A stretch of 64,000 bases of DNA from Paenibacillus puerhi (GTDB lineage Bacteria; Bacillota; Bacilli; Paenibacillales; NBRC-103111), in assembly GCF_009846885.1 (NCBI RefSeq), contig NZ_WUWM01000001.1, positions 1-64,000 on the forward strand, given 5' to 3'. Below the pieces are notes generated by a model. That model was not told where the DNA came from. It did no database searches and saw only the letters and a program-made list of their open reading frames with translations. Below are positions 16,156 to 24,420 of the stretch, piece by piece. Each line of letters begins with the position of its first letter. The first letter of the stretch is position 1. Both the position numbers and the translations under genes were made by a program.

Positions 16156-18303
16156 ATGAAGTCCATTCGAATGATGCTGAGATATTTTACTCCATATAAG
16201 CTTCTCTTTAGCGTTTTTTTGATAAGCATTCTCTTCGAGGTCGCCTATGGGGTAGCTGCCCCCTTGAGCTTGAAATACTTGGTGGATGACGCGTTCACCC
16301 CCAAGGATTTTCAAGCGTTCCTGCTAATTATGGGAATATTGCTCGCAGGTGGATTTTTGAATATTTGTGCCAGCGGGTTTGGGGATTATGCGCTGGGCAA
16401 GTTGAGCGGCGAGGGGATCCGCAAGCTGAGGATGGAGCTGTTCGCCAGTCTGCAGCGGCAATCGCTTCCTTTCTATCAACGGTATCGCGTGGGCGATCTG
16501 GTCACTCGCTTCTCAGGGGATATGTCCTCGGTCGAGAGGGTTATCCGGGGTTCGAGTCCCATGTTTCTCGGGGAAACGTTGAGCGTCCTGCTCGGGCTTG
16601 TTATGTTGTTCTCCATCGAATGGAAGCTGACGCTTGTCATGGTAGCCGGTTCGGCGCTGATGCTGGTCGGACCGAGGCTGCTCCATCGCCGGGCGGAGGC
16701 GGACAATGAGAATTACAAGGCGGCTCAGGAACGCTTCTCGAATACGATCGATGAGATGGTGAAGGGCCATAGAACCATTAAGAGCCTTCATCAGCAAAGC
16801 CGGTTCCGGGAGCGCGGCCGGCAGCAAGTTCATGCGCTGTTTTCCCTCGGATTAAAGCTTCATATGACGAATGCCCTGATGGAGCGTTTGCCCTTAACGG
16901 CCCTCATGATTTTGAACGGCACGATGCTTGGCTACGGTGGATATTTAATCTTTCATGACGAGATGTCCATCGGCGGCTTTATTGCTTTTTTTACCTTATT
17001 CATGACGGTAGGCCAGTCCGGCTCCAATCTCTCCTTTCTGATCCCAAGCCTGATCGAATCAAGTGTCAGCTTCAAGCGGATCGGAGAAATTCTCCATCAT
17101 CCCCCTTCCGTCCCGGAAGCGGATTCCCCCCTGGAGCTGCCGCCAGCCTTCTCGTCGATGCGCATGGAGGGAGTGTCCTTCGGCTATACCGAGGAGAGCG
17201 ATCAATTGAAGAAGGTTAGCGTGCAAATAACGGCGGGCAGCTATGTCGCCTTCGTCGGGTCGAGCGGCTCCGGCAAGAGCACGGCCTTGCAGCTCCTGTC
17301 GCGATTTTACGACCCCAGAGAAGGGACCGTTTCTATCGATAAGTACGACTTGCGCGAGGTAAGCGAGGCTTCCTTAAGGAAGCTGGCCTTGCTAGTGACC
17401 CAGGATACTTTCCTGTTTAACTCTACGCTTCGGGATAATTTGCTGCTCGATAGCGTGGGCGTGACGGATGCCGATATGGTGGAGGCGGCGAGGCAGACGG
17501 GGATCCACGAGGTTATTGAACGCTGGCCTGAAGGATATGAGACGCGTATTCTACAGGAAGGCGGTACATTGTCAGGGGGGGAGAGACAGCGTATTGCACT
17601 TGCCAGAGCGCTTCTAAGAAAGCCGAAGCTGCTGCTGCTCGATGAGGTGACCTCGGCGCTCGACCCTGCCTCCGAATCGACGATCAACGAGCTGATCCAT
17701 CGAATCCGCGGGCAGCAGACGATTGTTTCCGTTACCCACCGACTGGCCTCGGTCATCCATGCGGACCAGATTCATGTGTTCCAGGAAGGAAGGATCGTGG
17801 AATCAGGGACCCATCCGGAGCTGCTGGAGCGCAAGGGAGTTTATTCCGGCTTGTGGGAGAAGCAGCAGGGCTTTCATCTGTCCTCGGACGGACTTCATGC
17901 CTCGGTGGAAGTGGAAAGGCTCGCCAGGCTGCCCTTCTTCAAAGGAGTCGAGCTTCCACTGCTCCACGACATCTCGGGCCTGTTTACGACCGAAACGTGC
18001 AAGGAAGGCGAGGATATCGTGCGCGAGGGAGAGGAGGGTCATACCTTCTACATCATCGTCCGCGGGAAGTTCGAAGTCATCAAGCAAATTCCCGAGGAAG
18101 GGGAGAGGCGGGTGGCTTATCTGCAGGACGGGGATCATTTTGGAGAGGTTGCTCTCCTGAGGGACGCACCTCGCAATGCTACGGTAAGGGCCATGGGCCC
18201 ATCGGTGCTGCTGGCTGTCAGACGGGAAGCGTTCCAATGTTTAACGGCAAAGGCTCCGCAAATCCTGGTCGAGCTGCAGCGGACCTTGGAGCTGCGGTCT
18301 TAG
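16156..18303 (+). CDS. ABC exporter (fused permease-ATPase) with C-terminal cyclic-nucleotide-binding domain
   Basis: A 715-residue half-transporter. Residues ~10-310 form the six-helix type-I exporter domain. Residues ~340-575 form the ATPase with Walker A GSSGSGKST (~366-374), signature LSGGERQR (~472) and Walker B LLLLDEVTSALD. Residues ~590-715 form a cNMP-binding domain. That domain keeps the phosphate-binding-cassette pattern FGEVALLRDAPRNATVRA, with the Glu that contacts the ribose and the Arg that contacts the phosphate. Such fusions are known but uncommon in Firmicutes. The nucleotide, if any, and the cargo are unknown; regulation of export by a cyclic nucleotide is inferred. ATG 16156 has AGGGAGG upstream. 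Confidence 0.88.
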   Translation: MKSIRMMLRYFTPYKLLFSVFLISILFEVAYGVAAPLSLKYLVDDAFTPKDFQAFLLIMGILLAGGFLNICASGFGDYALGKLSGEGIRKLRMELFASLQRQSLPFYQRYRVGDLVTRFSGDMSSVERVIRGSSPMFLGETLSVLLGLVMLFSIEWKLTLVMVAGSALMLVGPRLLHRRAEADNENYKAAQERFSNTIDEMVKGHRTIKSLHQQSRFRERGRQQVHALFSLGLKLHMTNALMERLPLTALMILNGTMLGYGGYLIFHDEMSIGGFIAFFTLFMTVGQSGSNLSFLIPSLIESSVSFKRIGEILHHPPSVPEADSPLELPPAFSSMRMEGVSFGYTEESDQLKKVSVQITAGSYVAFVGSSGSGKSTALQLLSRFYDPREGTVSIDKYDLREVSEASLRKLALLVTQDTFLFNSTLRDNLLLDSVGVTDADMVEAARQTGIHEVIERWPEGYETRILQEGGTLSGGERQRIALARALLRKPKLLLLDEVTSALDPASESTINELIHRIRGQQTIVSVTHRLASVIHADQIHVFQEGRIVESGTHPELLERKGVYSGLWEKQQGFHLSSDGLHASVEVERLARLPFFKGVELPLLHDISGLFTTETCKEGEDIVREGEEGHTFYIIVRGKFEVIKQIPEEGERRVAYLQDGDHFGEVALLRDAPRNATVRAMGPSVLLAVRREAFQCLTAKAPQILVELQRTLELRS

Positions 18304-18373
18304 ATCCGGGAGCTAGAAAGAGGGACTTTAGGTTGACGAGCTTGAAGCCGATAAAGTCCGTAGCCGAATGGTC

Positions 18374-18410
18374 AAAAGGGACTGACGGGGAAAACCCGCA
18401 AGTCCCTTTT
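18374..18410. terminator. Bidirectional terminator between convergent genes
   Basis: AAAAGGGACT (18374-18383) pairs with AGTCCCTTTT (18401-18410); an inner CGGG/CCCG pair extends the stem. It gives a T run on the plus strand and, through its A run, on the minus strand. Confidence 0.85.
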
Positions 18411-18439
18411 TTTATCGGCAGGATCGATGAGTTTGGACA

Positions 18440-18457
18440 TGTCCGCCATGGCGGACA
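18440..18457. repeat. 18-bp perfect palindrome in the 3' region of the permease operon
   Basis: TGTCCGCCATGGCGGACA is a perfect self-complementary sequence just beyond the stop of the minus-strand permease gene and before the shared terminator. It may be a transcript-end hairpin or a protein site. Confidence 0.5.
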
Positions 18458-18465
18458 AGGAGTTC

Positions 18466-19329
18466 CTAGCCCTTCACCGCTCCCAGCATCACACCCTTGA
18501 CGAAGTACTTCTGAATGAACGGGTACACGATAATGACGGGAAGGGCAACAAGAAATATAGAAGCCGTGCGCACCGACAGCGAGGACGTCTCCGCGATAGC
18601 CCCCATATCCCCAAGTACGGTAGCCATCTCCAGCTGGACGACCATATCTCTCAAAAATATTTGAAGAACATGCAGCTTCGGCGAGTTAATGTAAACAACG
18701 GCATCCATATAAGTGTTCCAGTGATGAACCGCGATGAACAGGCCGATCGTAGCGATGGAGGCTGTGGATAGCGGCAAGTAAATCTTGAAGAAGATCGTCC
18801 AATCGTTCGCACCGTCGATCTTGGCCGATTCCTCCATACTGTCCGGCACGTTCTCGAAGAACGACTTCAGCAGAATAACGTTCCACGTACTGATAGCCGA
18901 AGGGATGACGAGCGCCCAGATGGTGTCGATCAGGCCGGTGCCCTTGACGATCAGATAGGTAGGAATGATGCCGCCGTTAAACAGCATGGTCACGATAATG
19001 TACAGCATGAACAGCTTATGCCCCGGTAAGTATCGCTTGGACAGCACATAGGCGAAGCTGAGCGACAGGGCCAGATTGATCGTCACGCCAAGCACTGTAC
19101 GCTGGATCGTATTGACGAAGGCGGTCAGGAACCGTTGATTATCGAGAATGATCTGGTAAGCCTTCAGGTCAAAGCCCTTCGGCCATAGAAGCAGCTCGCC
19201 CTCCTTGAGCAGCTGCGGATCGCTGATGGAAGTCAGCATGACGTAATAGAAGGGCATGAAGGTGATCAGGGCAAAGGCAACAAGAATCGAGCCTATAGCG
19301 AAATTGGCAAGTGAAAAGTTTTTGCTCAT
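18466..19329 (-). CDS. Carbohydrate ABC transporter permease (YtcP/LplC-type)
   Basis: Inner-membrane permease subunit of a CUT1 sugar importer, 287 residues from the ATG at 19329 (AAGGAG lies about 11 bases upstream; a GTG at 19353 is the longer alternative). Six membrane helices. The cytoplasmic EAA loop that docks the ATPase reads EESAKIDGANDWTIFFKIYLP, and the protein ends GVMLGAVKG, typical of YtcP. It begins 18 bp behind the first permease. No ATPase gene is nearby; such systems use a shared MsmX-type ATPase. Confidence 0.9.
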   Translation of the reverse strand: MSKNFSLANFAIGSILVAFALITFMPFYYVMLTSISDPQLLKEGELLLWPKGFDLKAYQIILDNQRFLTAFVNTIQRTVLGVTINLALSLSFAYVLSKRYLPGHKLFMLYIIVTMLFNGGIIPTYLIVKGTGLIDTIWALVIPSAISTWNVILLKSFFENVPDSMEESAKIDGANDWTIFFKIYLPLSTASIATIGLFIAVHHWNTYMDAVVYINSPKLHVLQIFLRDMVVQLEMATVLGDMGAIAETSSLSVRTASIFLVALPVIIVYPFIQKYFVKGVMLGAVKG

Positions 19330-19346
19330 GACGTGAGTGCTCCTTC

Positions 19347-20294
19347 CTACCACAATGAATTATCGCTGAATCGCCGCGCGACCCGGTTAGCGCTCCAGAT
19401 CAGCACGAAGCCGATCACCGATTGGAACAGACCGATCGCCGTTGTCAGACTGAACCGGGCATCCTGCAGACCGATCCGGTAAATATAGGTGCTCAGCACG
19501 TCGCCGACATCGTAGACGGACGGGTTGTACATGACATAGATCTGCTCGAAGCCATAATCGAGCATCGTACCGATCTTGAGGATCAGCAATAGAATAATCG
19601 TATTGCGGATGCCCGGTATCGTTATATGAAGCAGCTTATGCCAGCGATTGGCGCCGTCGATCGTGGCCGCCTCGTACTGCTCGGGATCGATCGATGACAG
19701 CGCCGCCAAATAAATGATCGCTCCCCAGCCGCTTTCCTTCAGTATCAGCGAAGTGATGATCGTCGGCCGGAAATAGTCGGACATGACCATGAAGTGGATC
19801 GTATCCAGACCGAAAGCCGTCCGGATCTGATTGACCAGCCCCTCATTCGGCGACAGCAGCTGAATGACGATCCCCCCGAACACGACCCAGGACAGAAAGT
19901 GCGGAAAGTACACAATGGTCTGAATCCAGCGCTTGAAGACGATATTTTTCAGCTCATTGAGCAGCAGTGCCAGAATGATCGGCGCCGGGAAAGAAAAGAG
20001 CAGCTCATAGACATTCATCATAATCGTATTTTTCACGATGCGGTAAAAATCCGGGTAACTGAATAAAAACTCGAAATGCGCCAAACCGACCCAGGGGCTG
20101 CCCCAAATCCCCTTGGCAAAATTGAAATTTTTGAACGCGATAATGAGCCCGTACATGGGCAAATACTTGTAAATCAAATACCAAATGAATCCCGGCAGCA
20201 TCAGCAGGTATAAATACTTGTACTTGCTCCATGCGGACCAAATGGCTGCGAGCCGGCTCTTTTTGGTTGAGGCAGCGGAGGTGATTGCTTTCAT
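19347..20294 (-). CDS. Sugar ABC transporter permease (LplB-type)
   Basis: First permease of the pair, 315 residues. The N-terminus is basic (KAITSAASTKKSR), followed by six helices, and the EAA loop reads YEAATIDGANRWHKLLHITIP. It matches LplB-type permeases in YLLMLPGFIWYLIYKYLPMYG. AAAGGA precedes the ATG. It is transcribed away from the AraC-type regulator and binding protein genes, which probably belong to the same uptake system for an oligosaccharide or a polysaccharide fragment. Confidence 0.9.
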   Translation of the reverse strand: MKAITSAASTKKSRLAAIWSAWSKYKYLYLLMLPGFIWYLIYKYLPMYGLIIAFKNFNFAKGIWGSPWVGLAHFEFLFSYPDFYRIVKNTIMMNVYELLFSFPAPIILALLLNELKNIVFKRWIQTIVYFPHFLSWVVFGGIVIQLLSPNEGLVNQIRTAFGLDTIHFMVMSDYFRPTIITSLILKESGWGAIIYLAALSSIDPEQYEAATIDGANRWHKLLHITIPGIRNTIILLLILKIGTMLDYGFEQIYVMYNPSVYDVGDVLSTYIYRIGLQDARFSLTTAIGLFQSVIGFVLIWSANRVARRFSDNSLW

Positions 20295-20440
20295 CCTGAT
20301 CGTCCTTTCCCTTGGCTTATGGCCGTTCTTGCGTCTCCTATCGGCGTTACGGCTCCGGTGTAGACCCCATTATAGGAGAGGAGGCCGCGCCAGGCATATG
20401 TCTACTTTTTTGAGGTATGTATAATTTTTGTGGTGACGGG

Positions 20441-20451
20441 ATGAACGATTT
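20441..20451 (-). promoter_or_regulatory. AAATCGTTCAT motif upstream of the LplB-type permease operon
   Basis: On the minus strand the 11 bases AAATCGTTCAT are identical to the site overlapping the promoter of the binding protein gene at 30684. It lies about 150 bp upstream of the permease start in the divergent region shared with the AraC-type regulator. A TATACA follows 19 bases downstream of it on the same strand. Confidence 0.45.
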
Positions 20452-20566
20452 TTGAAGCGATGATTAGTTATTTGAATGAGGGGGAAAGTGACCCGATCGG
20501 GGAAGAAGGGCCGCCTGCCGGTGTGCTATAATGGCTTCAAACGCAAGGCAGGAGGCCGAAGACTCG

Positions 20567-22729
20567 ATGATGCTCCCCTTTATCCAACGCATTAAGGACC
20601 GCTCCGTATTTGTTTTATCGCTCGTGATTCTCCTTATTTTTTCCGCTTCCGTCTTTCTGTACGATCAGAGCGTTCGGTCCGAGTACCGGAAGGAACGCGT
20701 CTTTGTTTATCAAAAAAATCATGAGAAAGCGTTCTCAACGCTGTTTCTGTTTACGGAACGGCTTCAATCGGTGTACCGTCAGGTGCTGATTAACCGGGAA
20801 ATCACCGAATGGCTGACGATGCCCGGCGAGCTCGTCACGGATATGTACAGGCTCAGCCGCATTCAAAATTCATTTATTGAACTCATCAACAGCCATTCGG
20901 GCATCTCTTCCTTTTATTTGCACAACAAGACCAATGATCTGGTGCTCTCCACTCCGTACATGCTGACCGAGCTGAAGGATTTCCCCAATCATCGCGTCTT
21001 CGAGCAGTTTGAATACGGCAGAGAGAATGAACAGTGGCAGTGGCAAACCTTCGATCCGGACATTACGGAGCCGAACGGCTCCCCTATTATATCGATGACC
21101 GCCGGCCTGCCCTCTCGCAACAAAAAGGGAGCGGTAGCCATAAACGTCAGCCGCGCTTATATGGCCGACACGCTGCTGGAGGAGAGCCCGTATCTGCTGT
21201 GGCTGGATGAGCAGGACCGGATTCTGCTGGCCGGTGACGCACGCATCGCCGGTTTCTATAACGAGCATGCGAAGGAGATTTGGGCTACCAAGGCGGCGTC
21301 CTTCTTCTATAAGGATCATCTGGTCATAACCTCCGCATCCGACACGGGCAAGTGGAAGCTGCTGACGATCATGCCGCAGCAGGTGCTGACGGAAGGGGGA
21401 ACGGAGCACAAGGCGTACAAATATATCATACTCGCCTCCTGCCTCGCACTTGGTCTGCTGCTGCTGCTGTACTTCCGTCTGATCCGCCGGGAGCAGGACA
21501 AGCTGGCCAAGAGCAATCTGGAGCATAATCTGGATGATCTTCGTAACGGGCTTGTTACGGACCTGCTGAACGGCAAGCCGGTATTGGCCGGGCTGGAGGA
21601 GAAGTCGAAGCAGTACCAGATCAATCTGAGGGGCGCGGGCTATCAAGTTATCGTGTTTCAGATCGACGATTATTACAACTACCTGCTGACCAAGACGAAC
21701 AGCGAGCGCTTTGTGATGAACAAGATCATTTTCAACGCGATCCGCTGGTCATTCGCCTTAAAGTTCAATGCGCATATTATGAATACGGAGCTGGAGAAGG
21801 TGACCGTGCTGATCTGCTACGATACCCCGGGTGAAGCGGCGCAGGAACGCTTGAACGAGACGATCCGCTATATCCAGAACGATATCAAGGAAAACTGCGG
21901 CTTGACGGTTTGCGTAGGCGTAAGCGAGATCGCGGACGATGTGGCGCATGTCCATTCCTGCTATGCGCATGCGATGCTGGCGGTCGACTACAAGTCCATC
22001 TACGGGAAGCATTCGCTGATTTACTATGAGCAGTTGTCCTTCACGGGTTCAGTCTCCTTGCCGAAACTGTCGCAAAGCATCCATCAGATGGCGGGGGATC
22101 TGGAGGCGGGCAGGCTGGACCGGATCGAAAGCTGCCTGGAGTCGATCCTCGAAGAGCTGATTGCGGACCGTCAATTCACGCTCGACTGGATTCATGCGTT
22201 ATTCGCCAATATCATGTCGGTTATTATGAAGTTTGCCATCGAGCACCGGATCGACATCCAGCAGCAGTGCAAGGAGGACCCCTTCATCACGCTGTACAGC
22301 TATGAATTTCTGGAGGAGAAGAAGGCGTACGTCCTGAAAATCTGCGCGCTGCTGATCGAGCTCGTCCATGCGCCTCACGAGCGGGTCAACTCGACGGGGA
22401 AAATGATCATCGATTATATCGATCAGCATTTCGATTCTCCCATATCGTTAAGTATGCTGGCGGAGAAGCTGTCGATGAGTCCTTCCTATCTCAGTGTGGT
22501 GATCAAAAATCAGCTCGGTATCGGATTTATCGATTACATCAGCCGGCTGCGCATTCAGAAAGCGATTCGTCTGCTGGAGAATGACGACCTGACCATCCAG
22601 CATATCGCCGAGCAGTGCGGATACGATACGGTTCATACGTTCATCCGCCAATTCAAGAAGACCTATCAGCTTCCGCCTAATGAATATCGGAGCCGCCGGC
22701 GCAGCGAAAATATGGAGCACAAAAAATAG
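20567..22729 (+). CDS. Membrane-bound AraC-family transcriptional regulator with extracytoplasmic sensor
   Basis: About 720 residues. An N-terminal membrane helix (VFVLSLVILLIFSASVFLY), an extracytoplasmic sensor of about 250 residues, a second helix (YIILASCLALGLLLLLYF), a cytoplasmic linker region and a C-terminal two-helix-turn-helix AraC DNA-binding domain (about the last 100 residues: SPISLSMLAEKLSMSPSYLS and QHIAEQCGYDTVHTFIRQFK). One-component regulators of this layout control LplB/YtcP sugar loci in Paenibacillus. The start is put at ATG 20567 because TATAAT at 20527-20532 overlaps the upstream ATG 20531 and AGGAGG lies at 20550-20555. Confidence 0.88.
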   Translation: MMLPFIQRIKDRSVFVLSLVILLIFSASVFLYDQSVRSEYRKERVFVYQKNHEKAFSTLFLFTERLQSVYRQVLINREITEWLTMPGELVTDMYRLSRIQNSFIELINSHSGISSFYLHNKTNDLVLSTPYMLTELKDFPNHRVFEQFEYGRENEQWQWQTFDPDITEPNGSPIISMTAGLPSRNKKGAVAINVSRAYMADTLLEESPYLLWLDEQDRILLAGDARIAGFYNEHAKEIWATKAASFFYKDHLVITSASDTGKWKLLTIMPQQVLTEGGTEHKAYKYIILASCLALGLLLLLYFRLIRREQDKLAKSNLEHNLDDLRNGLVTDLLNGKPVLAGLEEKSKQYQINLRGAGYQVIVFQIDDYYNYLLTKTNSERFVMNKIIFNAIRWSFALKFNAHIMNTELEKVTVLICYDTPGEAAQERLNETIRYIQNDIKENCGLTVCVGVSEIADDVAHVHSCYAHAMLAVDYKSIYGKHSLIYYEQLSFTGSVSLPKLSQSIHQMAGDLEAGRLDRIESCLESILEELIADRQFTLDWIHALFANIMSVIMKFAIEHRIDIQQQCKEDPFITLYSYEFLEEKKAYVLKICALLIELVHAPHERVNSTGKMIIDYIDQHFDSPISLSMLAEKLSMSPSYLSVVIKNQLGIGFIDYISRLRIQKAIRLLENDDLTIQHIAEQCGYDTVHTFIRQFKKTYQLPPNEYRSRRRSENMEHKK

Positions 22730-22874
22730 ACAGACGCCTTTCATAAATTCTGTACATGGTCTTAAGGATTATTCATTGCGGTTAGGCGTCCGCTCATTAG
22801 AATGAAGAAGTATCCGCTGCCGCTGCCTAAGCGGCGGGCATAGCGGAAATCGACTGGTTGATCAGGAGGTCTGT

Positions 22875-24382
22875 ATGGCGATTCATGTAAAAAGAAGATC
22901 CTGGCTTGCACTTGTCGCTGCCGCGCTTGCGGTCGGCGGATGCAGCTCGGGAGGCGGGGATGTTAAAAGCGGAGAGGCCGCAGAGCCGGACAAGGTGCCC
23001 AGCTTTAAAGTGATGTTCGACTATAACGTCGACGCCAAGGGCATGTCGCTGAGCGACAATGAGTATATTGATTACCTACAGCAGCAGACGGGCGTACGGT
23101 CGAGCTGGAATCTCCGGGATCGGCCGGTTACGTGGACAAGCTCAACATTATGATGGCCTCGGGCGAGTACCCCGACGCGTTCGCGCTAACCGAAAATTTC
23201 AAAAGCAAGCTGCTCCAGTTTGCCAACGACGGCTTGCTTACCGATCTTTCGCCGTATTTGGACAAGTACCCGAATCTCAAAAATGTCATGCCTAAGGAGG
23301 CCTGGCTGCCGGTCACCCAGGAGGGGAAAATATGGGCCATTCCGTATAACCGGCACGATGGCTTCACCCAGGTGGTGTACATCAATAAGAAGTGGCTGGA
23401 TACGCTTGATTTGAAGCCGCCGCGCACCATCGATGAATTTTATGAGGTCATGAAGGCGTTTACAGAAAAGGACCCGGACCGCAACGGAAAGAATGATACT
23501 TTCGGGCTAGTCGGCAATAATGATTTGACTTACGGAGGCCGCATGTTTCAGGCGGCGTTCGACGCCGAATCGTACAAGTTCCGCGATAATGAGCTTCAGC
23601 CGCCGGAGATTACCGAGGAGTACCGCGACTATTTGGGGTTCATGAACAAGCTGGTGTCGGAGAAAATTCTCGATCCGGAATGGCCGACGATCACGGGAGC
23701 GATATTCCGGCAGAAGATCAATACCGGCAAGTACGGCATGTTTAACGGCTTCTGGCACTTTGCCAGCGGCAAGGAATTCGCCGACGGCGTCATGGACAAC
23801 TATATCGCGGTCGAGCCGCCTCTACGCCAGGACGGGACGCCCTCGACGTTTACGTACAACTCGACGAACCGTCACTATATCGCGATCCCGCAGGGGACGA
23901 AAAATGTGGAGGCGCTGCTGAAGTTTCTGGATTGGGCCGTATCCCCCGAGGGAACCCGGTTTAACTTCCTCGGCATCGAGGGCAAGCATTATACGGAAGC
24001 GGGCGGCGCCTTCCAGAAAACTAGCACGGAGCGGGCGGCGCTGCATTGGGCGTTCTCACTCGTGAAGCACGGGCTGCTGAACGATGAAGTGAAGGCCTAT
24101 ATGAAGACGGAGTATAAGGACGCGGTCATCGATAATCTGACCCTCGCCACTAGCGTGGGTACGCTGGATAAAGTGGCGGCGGCGCTGCCGTATTATCCCG
24201 AGCTGGCGGCGTACAATCTGCCCAAAATCGCTCAGGAATACACCGCGAAGACGATTCTTGGCAATGAAAAGATCGATACCAGCTGGAACGACTACGTAAA
24301 GAAATACCGCTCCTCCGGCGGGGATAAGGCGATCAAGCAGTGGAGCGACTGGTATGCGAAGGAAGGCAGCAAGCTGAACTAA
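22875..24382 (+). pseudogene. Extracellular solute-binding protein, interrupted by a one-base frameshift
   Basis: The first frame begins with a lipoprotein signal peptide (LALVAAALAVGGC, lipobox Cys near residue 20) after AGGAGG and continues to YIDYLQQQTGV. The sensible sequence then moves to the +2 frame at about 23093-23096 (TVELESPGSAGYVDKLN) and runs intact to 24382. A single missing base in GGCGT-ACG explains it. The joined product would be about 502 residues, the normal length of a family 1 LplA-like binding protein. It is either a recent inactivation or a sequencing error. Without it the divergent permeases would lack their receptor. Confidence 0.85.
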
Positions 24383-24420
24383 CGAAGGAAACTCAACTAC
24401 GAAGAAGGGGGCGATGAGCC

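Noticed and set aside
18440..18457. 18-bp palindrome as an attachment site or phage operator
   Set aside because: It is just beyond a stop codon and before a terminator, with no integrase or phage gene near; a transcript-end hairpin is the simpler reading.
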